From the NCBI GenBank assembly GCA_017963715.1, contig JAGCTK010000031.1:1-6773 (forward strand): DNA of 6,773 bases. The letters are read 5' to 3'. Positions within the stretch are counted from its first letter, which is position 1. Every line of letters starts with the position of its first letter. The DNA comes from Alphaproteobacteria bacterium (lineage in GTDB: Bacteria; Pseudomonadota; Alphaproteobacteria; RF32; CAG-239). A program made the translations under genes and the position numbers. Below, one piece after another: positions 1 to 5,006 of the stretch. The notes beneath the pieces were generated by a model that saw nothing but the letters and a program-made list of their open reading frames with translations, was not told the DNA's origin and searched no databases.

Positions 1-258
1 TGGTCGCATATTCCGTTGCCGGCATTTTTGGATATCGGTATTTGGCCGATTTTGATGGGCCTGACGATGTGGTTTCAGCAAAAACTCAACCCGGCACCGA
101 CTAACAAAGACCAAGCACGCATCTTTGCCTTGATGCCGCTGATATTAACCTTGATGCTCGGACATTTTGCCTCCGGTCTTGTGATATACTGGACGCTGAG
201 CAACTTGCTTTCGATTGTTCAACAAAAGGCCATTATGTATAAAAACGGGGTTAAATAA
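1..258 (+). CDS. yidC: Membrane protein insertase YidC, C-terminal end (5' truncated by window)
   Basis: This is the last 85 codons of a YidC/Oxa1/Alb3 family insertase, open from base 1 and ending in TAA. YidC sits in the inner membrane and inserts and folds membrane proteins, alone or with SecYEG. Two hydrophobic segments are visible: FLDIGIWPILMGLTMWFQ, followed by the family signature QKLNP, and then a long segment from FALMPLILTLMLGHF to GLVIYWTLSNLLSIVQQ. The GLVIYW...N....QQ pattern is the hallmark of the final YidC helix. The residue before GL is Ser in FASGL, where many relatives carry Pro-Ala-Gly. The cytoplasmic tail after the last helix is short (about ten residues, basic). The TTG at 16 is internal, not a start, because the frame is open to the window edge. 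The stop overlaps the engB start by one base, so the two are probably translationally coupled. Family identification is confident. Confidence 0.95.
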   Translation, partial: WSHIPLPAFLDIGIWPILMGLTMWFQQKLNPAPTNKDQARIFALMPLILTLMLGHFASGLVIYWTLSNLLSIVQQKAIMYKNGVK

Positions 259-887
259 TGGCAGAAAAAGACGGCGCATCCATCCAAAACATCAACAAAC
301 TGTTTGCGGCGCCGCCCAAATTTATGCTTTCGGTTGCCGATTTGGGGCAGTTGCCCGCATCTGATAAAAACGAAGTTGCGTTTGCCGGTCGGTCAAATGT
401 CGGCAAATCAAGTCTGATCAATGCGATTTTTCAGCGCAAAGACGTTGCCAAAACATCTGCAACACCCGGCCGCACACAACAACTCAATTATTTTGAGGTA
501 TGCGATCAACTCTATTTGGTCGATTTGCCGGGCTACGGCTATGCCAAAGCACCGCCGACCGAGGTCAAACGTTGGCAACGCGTGTTAACAACCTATCTTC
601 AGGGACGTGTCAATTTAAGACGTGTGTTTTTGGCGATTGACAGCCGTATCGGCATTAAACAAGTTGATGAAGAAATTTTTGAATTGCTCGATTCGGCGGC
701 TGTTCCTTATCAGATTGTGTTAACAAAAATCGATAAAATTTCATCGCATGCCTGTGACGAATTAAAGCGCCAAATAGAACTCAAACTTCAAAATCATGCG
801 GCGGCTTTACCCGTGATTTTGGCCACGAGCGCCGAAAAAAATATCGGACTTGATGCTGTCCGCACCGAAATTGCATCGTTTTTTTAA
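258..887 (+). CDS. engB: Ribosome biogenesis GTP-binding protein EngB (YsxC/YihA)
   Basis: A complete 209-residue TRAFAC-class GTPase, normal length for EngB, which acts in the cytoplasm in assembly of the large ribosomal subunit. All GTPase motifs are visible: G1/P-loop GRSNVGKS at residues 44-51, the switch I region with SATPGRTQ at about 67-74, G3 DLPGYG at 89-94, G4 TKID at 156-159, and G5 TSAEK at 190-194. The G1 wording GRSNVGKSSLINA and the DLPGYGYA version of G3 are typical of EngB rather than Era or Der. The ATG at 258 overlaps the yidC TAA (TAATG), giving a one-base overlap and likely coupled translation. No terminator hairpin follows the TAA at 885-887; only a run of T then A is present, so some transcription may continue into the next gene. 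Identification is confident. Its placement after yidC is common in Alphaproteobacteria. Confidence 0.96.
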   Translation: MAEKDGASIQNINKLFAAPPKFMLSVADLGQLPASDKNEVAFAGRSNVGKSSLINAIFQRKDVAKTSATPGRTQQLNYFEVCDQLYLVDLPGYGYAKAPPTEVKRWQRVLTTYLQGRVNLRRVFLAIDSRIGIKQVDEEIFELLDSAAVPYQIVLTKIDKISSHACDELKRQIELKLQNHAAALPVILATSAEKNIGLDAVRTEIASFF

Positions 888-897
888 CAAAAAAAAC

Positions 898-926
898 TTG
901 ATTTTTACAATATCTCGTGACATAAT
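898..926 (+). promoter_or_regulatory. Probable sigma70-type promoter for the Cys-rich secreted protein gene
   Basis: TTGATT at 898-903 and CATAAT at 921-926 are separated by 17 bases. The first matches the TTGACA consensus at four positions and the second matches TATAAT at five. The expected transcription start near 933 leaves a very short leader that contains the AAGGAG ribosome binding site. The 61-base gap after engB has no other obvious purpose. This is inferred from the sequence only. Confidence 0.55.
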
Positions 927-948
927 CACAAAAAAAAGGAGAAATGGT

Positions 949-1260
949 ATGTCTAAGTTTTTCGGTTTTATTCTTTTAACTTGCTTTGTTCCGGGTATGG
1001 TTTCTGCTGCGGAAAGTTGCGCAAATTTGCCCGATTGCGAAGCACTTGGTTATCATTTGGGCACGGAAGCGGCTTGCGGTACGGGCGAAGGCTCCGATTC
1101 GCGCTATATTGTTTGCCCGTATGATTCAAACTATCGCAAATGTGTCAATTATGACTGCGCCGGTCTCGGTTTTACAACCGATAACAAATCAGCATGGTGT
1201 AAAACAATCGTCACATGCAAATTTGATGATGCGTACACACTTTGTGCACAAACAAAATAA
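949..1260 (+). CDS. Small secreted cysteine-rich protein with two tandem modules, function unknown
   Basis: I do not recognise a named family. The start at 949 is chosen because GGAG at 938-941 lies 7 bases upstream and because it opens a classic signal peptide; an in-frame ATG at 850 lies inside engB and is unlikely. The product is 103 residues. Residues 1-20 (MSKFFGFILLTCFVPGMVSA) form a signal peptide with a likely signal peptidase I site after VSA, so export to the periplasm or outside is expected. The mature part has nine cysteines (24, 30, 43, 56, 65, 70, 84, 90, 99), suggesting disulfides. Two related modules are visible: DCEALGY...C...CPYD....C (29-65) and DCAGLGF...C...CKFD....C (69-99). 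Comparable short Cys-rich secreted proteins occur, from memory, in gut alphaproteobacterial genomes; that parallel is not verified. It forms a single-gene unit with its own promoter and terminator. Confidence 0.85.
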   Translation: MSKFFGFILLTCFVPGMVSAAESCANLPDCEALGYHLGTEAACGTGEGSDSRYIVCPYDSNYRKCVNYDCAGLGFTTDNKSAWCKTIVTCKFDDAYTLCAQTK

Positions 1261-1282
1261 AACCGCGCTTTTGAGTTGTTAC

Positions 1283-1311
1283 AAAGCCTCTCATTTATTG
1301 AGAGGCTTTTT
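1283..1311 (+). terminator. Rho-independent terminator after the Cys-rich gene
   Basis: A perfect 11-bp stem pairs AAAGCCTCTCA (1283-1293) with TGAGAGGCTTT (1299-1309) around a 5-base TTTAT loop, and the T run continues to 1311. It lies 22 bases past the TAA and separates this unit from the next promoter. Confidence 0.9.
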
Positions 1312-1326
1312 ATCATTCAACGGGAC

Positions 1327-1354
1327 TTGACTCTTCAAGACAGCACATTATAAT
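1327..1354 (+). promoter_or_regulatory. Sigma70-type promoter for the SIMPL-domain gene
   Basis: TTGACT at 1327-1332 (five of six consensus positions) and a perfect TATAAT at 1349-1354 are separated by 16 bases. The predicted start near 1361 gives a leader of about 25 nt, in which AGGAG (1374-1378) sits 6 bases before the ATG at 1385. The position directly after a strong terminator supports an independent transcription unit. Confidence 0.75.
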
Positions 1355-1384
1355 GACAAAATCAGATAATTATAGGAGAATAAA

Positions 1385-2215
1385 ATGCCGAAAATTGAAA
1401 ATTTAAACAAATATGATGAACCGTCACGTCCTTTTGAAAAACGTCCCTTCGATTCGAACAGGCCTCGTCCGTTTGGGGCTCACCGCAGATTTCACGCTAA
1501 TAACGCCAATATTGCGGCAGCATTGATTTTGGGCTTATCCGTGATGGTCGCGGGCTTGTTTGTCGGATATGCATACTATCAGGCACAAACGCATGTCAAC
1601 ACCGTTGTTGTCAAAGGCCTGGCCGAACAAAATGTCAAAGCCGATTTGGCCATTTGGGAAATGAAGTATGTCGTCACGGGCAATGATGTGATTAAAGCCC
1701 AAAAAGAAATCGCCACGCAAACCGGCATCATTAAACAGTTTTTGTTAAGCAACGGTTTTGCTGAAGACGAAATCACCATCGGCCGATTGGAAACCAATGA
1801 TTTGAACGCCAATCCTTATCGCAACTCATATGAGAACAATGCCAGATTTATCTTAAATCAAACCATCACCGTCAAATCGCACAATGTTGACAAGGTGGCT
1901 TTAACGCTTAATAAATCGGGCGATTTGGTTGCCAAAGGGATTATTTTTAATTCCGATTACGGCTCACCGGTATCATACTTGTTTACAAAACTCAATGATA
2001 TCAAGCCAAAGATGCTGGCTGATGCCACTAAAAATGCCAAAGATGCGGCTGCCCAATTTGCCAAAAGTTCTGACAGTCAGGTCGGTAAAATTAAGCATGC
2101 CAACCAAGGTGTTTTCTCTATTTTGCCGAGCGAAGAGACCTCAAGCGCCACCGAATCACAGCAAATCAATAAGAAGATTCGCGTGGTTTCAACGATTGAA
2201 TATTGGTTGAAATAA
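1385..2215 (+). CDS. Membrane-anchored SIMPL-domain (DUF541) protein
   Basis: A 276-residue protein of the SIMPL/DUF541 group (YggE-like); the molecular function of the family is poorly defined, and its members are mostly envelope proteins. Residues 1-41 are a polar, basic tail with three RPF motifs (15-17, 20-22, 28-30). Residues 42-65 are one hydrophobic helix (IAAALILGLSVMVAGLFVGY), so it is probably an N-in, C-out inner-membrane anchor with the domain in the periplasm. The SIMPL domain runs from about 73 (VVVKGLAEQNVKADLAIWEM) to the end, including the late helix with ADATKNAKDAAAQFAK (212-227), then GKIKHANQGVFSI and a final beta strand IRVVSTIEYWLK. The mature part has no cysteines. The start has AGGAG 6 bases upstream and its own promoter. 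The order of elements fits the family well; the biological role is unknown. A weak hairpin follows. Confidence 0.88.
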   Translation: MPKIENLNKYDEPSRPFEKRPFDSNRPRPFGAHRRFHANNANIAAALILGLSVMVAGLFVGYAYYQAQTHVNTVVVKGLAEQNVKADLAIWEMKYVVTGNDVIKAQKEIATQTGIIKQFLLSNGFAEDEITIGRLETNDLNANPYRNSYENNARFILNQTITVKSHNVDKVALTLNKSGDLVAKGIIFNSDYGSPVSYLFTKLNDIKPKMLADATKNAKDAAAQFAKSSDSQVGKIKHANQGVFSILPSEETSSATESQQINKKIRVVSTIEYWLK

Positions 2216-2238
2216 GGTCTGCAGCCGTCAAAAATTGT

Positions 2239-2265
2239 TGAAGGGGTGGCTTGTCCGCCCCTTTA
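2239..2265 (+). terminator. Weak terminator-like hairpin after the SIMPL gene
   Basis: AAGGGGTGG (2241-2249) pairs with CCGCCCCTT (2255-2263) around CTTGT, with one G-U pair; two further pairs (one G-U) extend it outward to 2239/2265. The stem is G+C-rich, but only three T residues follow before an A run, so termination may be partial or Rho-assisted. It is 23 bases past the TAA. Confidence 0.6.
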
Positions 2266-2324
2266 AAAATGTAGAAAAATCTTATATCAGCGATTCTTTT
2301 TTAACGATTTTTTAATATTTTGTA

Positions 2325-2353
2325 TTGACAGACAATTTTTTTGTGATTATATT
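2325..2353 (+). promoter_or_regulatory. Strong sigma70-type promoter for the lipoprotein gene
   Basis: A perfect TTGACA at 2325-2330, a 17-base spacer and TATATT at 2348-2353 (five of six) give a near-consensus promoter. The upstream 2291-2323 stretch is rich in A and T tracts, resembling an UP-type element. The predicted start near 2360 leaves a leader of about 105 nt before the ATG at 2467. This suggests a highly transcribed gene. Confidence 0.8.
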
Positions 2354-2369
2354 GGCCTCAACCGGCGGA

Positions 2370-2400
2370 TAAGGTTTTATGTTATAGACTAAGGTTTTAT
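2370..2400 (+). repeat. 11-bp direct repeat in the lipoprotein leader
   Basis: TAAGGTTTTAT occurs at 2370-2380 and again at 2390-2400, exactly 20 bases apart, about two DNA helical turns. Both copies lie just downstream of the predicted transcription start. The first copy runs into ATG TTA TAG (2379-2387), a two-codon mini-frame preceded by AAGG. Function is unknown: it could be a protein binding site on DNA, an RNA element, or chance. Confidence 0.5.
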
Positions 2401-2466
2401 CTGTCAAGCACGCAACCCGTTAAATCAACAACAATATGGTTTAACACTTTTTCTGAGAGGAAAAAC

Positions 2467-2847
2467 ATGAAAAATTATACATTAATGATTGCAGCAACAA
2501 TTGCTTTGAGCGCTTGCGCATCTAAACAACCTGAATATCAAGCAGCACCTCAACAGCCTGTGGTTCAACAGCCTCAGCATCGTCCGGCTCGTGCATGCGG
2601 CATTAAAGCACCTGTTCAACAAATGCCTGCTGCTCCTGTGGCTCAGCCTTGCAATACATGCGGCCCGCACAGCTACACTGTGTCTGAACCGGTCGAAGTT
2701 GTCTATAAGAATGTGACATACACCACAGTGTATGAACCGAAGACATATTCGGATACAACATATGTGAAAAAACCTTATTCCTGCCCGAACGGCAACTTGT
2801 GCGCTCAAAGAGCACCTGCGCCGATGGCTCAGGAACATGCAAAATAA
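2467..2847 (+). CDS. Unrecognised lipoprotein, Gln/Pro-rich with Cys and a regular Tyr ladder
   Basis: I do not recognise a family. The 126-residue product begins with a lipoprotein signal (MKNYTLMIAATIALSAC) with lipobox LSAC at 14-17, so Cys17 should be lipidated; Ala at +2 rather than Asp argues for sorting to the outer membrane. Residues 21-60 are low complexity, rich in Gln, Pro and Ala. Five cysteines lie in the mature chain (44, 62, 65, 106, 112), including CNTC at 62-65. Residues 80-104 carry Tyr at 80, 85, 89, 94, 99 and 104, almost every fifth residue, in Val/Thr-rich sequence that suggests beta strands. The C-terminus (107-126) is polar and probably flexible. AGAGG at 2456-2460 is 6 bases before the ATG. 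A near-consensus promoter, long leader and strong terminator suggest an abundant single-gene transcript. A structural or cell-surface role is a guess. Confidence 0.85.
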   Translation: MKNYTLMIAATIALSACASKQPEYQAAPQQPVVQQPQHRPARACGIKAPVQQMPAAPVAQPCNTCGPHSYTVSEPVEVVYKNVTYTTVYEPKTYSDTTYVKKPYSCPNGNLCAQRAPAPMAQEHAK

Positions 2848-2895
2848 TTGCGTGTTAAGTAACAAACGGTTGATACCGCTTAGATAAAACTTCAA

Positions 2896-2932
2896 AACAC
2901 CCCGCGGACAAGCATCTGCGGGTTGTTTTTTT
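2896..2932 (+). terminator. Rho-independent terminator after the lipoprotein gene
   Basis: AACACCCCGCGG (2896-2907) pairs with CTGCGGGTTGTT (2916-2927) around an 8-base loop, with one C-T mismatch and one G-T pair. The T run covers 2926-2932. It lies 48 bases past the TAA and isolates the lipoprotein unit from htpG. Confidence 0.85.
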
Positions 2933-2933
2933 G

Positions 2934-2949
2934 TGTATTTTGAAATACA
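2934..2949. repeat. 16-bp perfect palindrome upstream of the htpG promoter
   Basis: TGTATTT (2934-2940) and AAATACA (2943-2949) are perfect inverted arms around TG. It sits directly after the terminator T run and 22 bases before the heat-shock -35 element, a possible site for a dimeric regulator. It does not resemble the CIRCE element (TTAGCACTC arms). It could also be chance in A+T-rich DNA. Confidence 0.45.
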
Positions 2950-2971
2950 TCGGATATTTTATCCCCTGCCC

Positions 2972-3000
2972 CTTGCGAACGCCGTTTCAAAACCCCATAT
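2972..3000 (+). promoter_or_regulatory. Heat-shock (RpoH/sigma32-type) promoter for htpG
   Basis: CTTGCGAA (from 2972, preceded by CC) and CCCCATAT (2993-3000) match the sigma32 pattern of CTTGAAA and CCCCATnT, with 21 bases from the first C of CTTG to the CCCC box, close to the layout of E. coli heat-shock promoters such as that of dnaK. Transcription would begin near 3007, giving a leader of about 29 nt. htpG is a classic RpoH regulon member, so motif and gene agree. There is no good sigma70 promoter in the gap. Confidence 0.85.
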
Positions 3001-3035
3001 AAACGGTATCGTTTAATTTAAGGGACAAACAAAAA

Positions 3036-4871
3036 ATGAGTGAAAAACAAGCCTTTCAAACCGAAGTTGCAAAACTTTTGGATATTGTCGTCAATTCGCT
3101 GTATTCCGAAAAATACATCTTTTTAAGAGAACTGATTTCAAACGCAAGCGATGCTTGCGACAAACTCAAGTACTGGTCATTGACCAATCCTGATATCAAA
3201 GTCAAAAATGCCTTTCAAATCACTTTAACGCCTGATGCCAAGGATAACACCTTAACCATTTCGGACAACGGTATCGGCATGAACAAAGATGATTTGATTA
3301 ATCACATCGGCACAATCGCCAAATCCGGCACGGCCGATTTTGTTAAAAACATCAAGGACAACGGCTCAGCCATTGATTTAATCGGTCAATTCGGCGTCGG
3401 CTTTTATTCGGCCTTTATGGTTGCAAACAAGGTTGAAATCATCACCAGAAAAGCCGATGACAAGAAGGCTTACAAGTGGACATCCGACGGGCTCGACGGT
3501 TATACCATTGAAGATGCCGAACGCAAGACAAACGGCACGGATATCAAACTGTTTTTAAAAGAGGATGCCAAAGATTTTACCGACACAGTCTATCTAAGGC
3601 ATATTGTCCGCACTTATTCCGACCACATCGAATACCCGATTGTTTTGAATTTGGGCAAAGCCGGCGATGAAACCATCAACACCGCATCGGCCTTATGGAC
3701 ACGCAACAAAGGCGACATCACCGATGAGCAGTATAAAGAGTTTTATCACCACATTTCCAAAAATTTTGATGACCCTTGGATGACGCTTCATTTCAAGGCC
3801 GAAGGCAGCATCGAATACAATGCACTTTTATACATCCCCTCAACTGCGCCGTATGATTTATTTCAGCCCGATCGTCAGCAAAGCCTCAAGTTATATGTCA
3901 ACAAAGTTTTCATCTCTGACAAAGTCGAAGGCTTGATGCCGGCATATTTGCGCTTTGTTAAAGGCGTCATTGACAGTTCAGACCTGCCGCTTAATATTTC
4001 GCGTGAGATGTTGCAACAAAACGCCTTGCTTGCCAAAATCAGACAAGGAACGGTCAGCCGCTTGTTAAAAGAACTCAAAAAGCGCCAGGGCGACTATGAA
4101 GATTACTTAAAATTCTGGAACGCATTCGGCGTCGCATTCAAAGAAGGCATTTACGAAGATTTTTCAAACAAAGAAGAAATTGCGGCCTTATCGCTGTTTG
4201 CCTCGACAAATGACGATACAAAACTCACCACTTTGGATGAATATATTTCGCGCGCCAAAGAGGGCCAAAAGGCCATTTATTATATCACGGGCGATGATGT
4301 GCCGACATTAAAGAACAATCCGCAACTTGAAGCCTTTAAAGAAAAAGGCATTGAAGTGTTGCTTCTGGTTGACCCGATTGACGAGTTTTGGACGCAGGTT
4401 TTGACAACCTACAAAACATTTGACGTCAAACATATATCGGCCGCCGATATTGACCTCAAAATTGAGCGCAAAGATAAAAAAGCCGATGAAAAGAACCTTA
4501 AACAACTCACCGATTTGATGACCGAATTGTTCAAAAACGAGGTTGGCAAGGTCGAACTCAGTGAAAAACTCACCAAAAGCCCCGCAGCTCTTAATGTTGA
4601 AAACGGGCAAATGAGCATCCATTTAGAGCGTTTGATGCGCAACCATCAACAGCAGACCGCTTTTGCAAGCACGCGTGTGTTAGAAATCAATCCGTATCAT
4701 CCGCTGATTATCAAACTCTCGGAGATGATATCGGATGATGCCAACAAAGTGCGCATTACGGACATTTCGCGTCTGATTTTGGACCAAGCCAAAATTGCAG
4801 AGGGCGAAGCCGTGACCGATGCCGCATTTTTTGCCGAAAAGTTGAGCGATTATCTTTTAGAAGCCCTCTGA
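3036..4871 (+). CDS. htpG: Molecular chaperone HtpG (bacterial Hsp90)
   Basis: A complete 611-residue cytosolic Hsp90-type chaperone, close to the family's usual 620-635, which remodels client proteins using ATP. The N-terminal Bergerat (GHKL) ATP site is intact: ELISNASDACDK (32-43) with Glu32 and Asn36, SDNGIGM (76-82) with Asp77, and the lid region GTIAKSGT (92-99) to GQFGVGF (117-123). The middle domain has the catalytic-arginine loop SDLPLNISREM (315-325), Arg323. The C-terminal dimerisation domain ends at KLSDYLLEAL, a usual end point. The ATG at 3036 has AAGGGA about 10 bases upstream. It stops with TGA (4869-4871), unlike the TAA of the other complete genes here; read-through would add only eight codons before TAA at 4893. 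A heat-shock promoter precedes it and a strong terminator follows. Identification is certain. Confidence 0.98.
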   Translation: MSEKQAFQTEVAKLLDIVVNSLYSEKYIFLRELISNASDACDKLKYWSLTNPDIKVKNAFQITLTPDAKDNTLTISDNGIGMNKDDLINHIGTIAKSGTADFVKNIKDNGSAIDLIGQFGVGFYSAFMVANKVEIITRKADDKKAYKWTSDGLDGYTIEDAERKTNGTDIKLFLKEDAKDFTDTVYLRHIVRTYSDHIEYPIVLNLGKAGDETINTASALWTRNKGDITDEQYKEFYHHISKNFDDPWMTLHFKAEGSIEYNALLYIPSTAPYDLFQPDRQQSLKLYVNKVFISDKVEGLMPAYLRFVKGVIDSSDLPLNISREMLQQNALLAKIRQGTVSRLLKELKKRQGDYEDYLKFWNAFGVAFKEGIYEDFSNKEEIAALSLFASTNDDTKLTTLDEYISRAKEGQKAIYYITGDDVPTLKNNPQLEAFKEKGIEVLLLVDPIDEFWTQVLTTYKTFDVKHISAADIDLKIERKDKKADEKNLKQLTDLMTELFKNEVGKVELSEKLTKSPAALNVENGQMSIHLERLMRNHQQQTAFASTRVLEINPYHPLIIKLSEMISDDANKVRITDISRLILDQAKIAEGEAVTDAAFFAEKLSDYLLEAL

Positions 4872-4893
4872 TCAGGCAAATTGTCATTTTGGT

Positions 4894-4925
4894 AAGAGCG
4901 AAATTTGATTTTCGCTCTTTTTTTT
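4894..4925 (+). terminator. Rho-independent terminator after htpG
   Basis: A perfect 10-bp stem pairs AAGAGCGAAA (4894-4903) with TTTCGCTCTT (4910-4919) around TTTGAT, and the T run extends from 4918 to 4925. It starts 22 bases after the TGA stop and closes the htpG unit before polA. Confidence 0.93.
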
Positions 4926-4951
4926 CGTAGATATGTGTGCTTTCCCTCTTT

Positions 4952-4975
4952 TATAACGCAAAAAAATTCGTTATA
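4952..4975. repeat. Inverted repeat in the polA upstream region
   Basis: TATAACG (4952-4958) and CGTTATA (4969-4975) form perfect 7-bp inverted arms around a 10-base A-rich centre. The right arm overlaps TATATT (4972-4977), the best -10 candidate for polA, although no good -35 is seen upstream. It may be an operator or simply part of the promoter. The region 4926-5006 holds nothing else that I can support. Confidence 0.4.
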
Positions 4976-4995
4976 TTTGAGACACAATAATCAAC

Positions 4996-5001
4996 AAGGG
5001 A
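4996..5001 (+). promoter_or_regulatory. Ribosome binding site that fixes the polA start at 5007
   Basis: AAGGGA at 4996-5001 lies about 6 bases (from the last G) before ATG at 5007, an ideal spacing. It is about 24 bases before the TTG at 5025, too far to serve that codon directly, and no other purine-rich site precedes the TTG. It therefore supports initiation upstream of the in-frame TGA. Confidence 0.8.
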
Positions 5002-5006
5002 TTATC

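Noticed and set aside
878..897. GTTTTTTT-AAC-AAAAAAAAC inverted repeat at the end of engB as a terminator
   Set aside because: The pairing is only A-T, has a 3-base loop and no following T run, so it is unlikely to terminate transcription.
850..948. Upstream ATG at 850 as the start of the Cys-rich protein (136 residues)
   Set aside because: It lies inside engB, adds a basic non-signal-like stretch, and the 949 start has a good ribosome binding site and opens a classic signal peptide.
986..1330. 114-residue frame overlapping the Cys-rich gene on the same strand
   Set aside because: It is an out-of-frame shadow that runs through the terminator; no start signal and no domain-like features.
2419..2446. 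GTTAAA...TTTAAC inverted arms in the lipoprotein leader
   Set aside because: Six weak A-T-rich pairs with a loop of about 15 bases; not distinguishable from chance.
2482..2895. Antisense frames opposite the lipoprotein gene
   Set aside because: They mirror the low-complexity sense codons, have biased composition and no ribosome binding sites; the sense frame has promoter, lipobox and terminator.
4308..4642. Antisense frames inside htpG
   Set aside because: They overlap well-conserved htpG sequence and show no independent coding or start signals.
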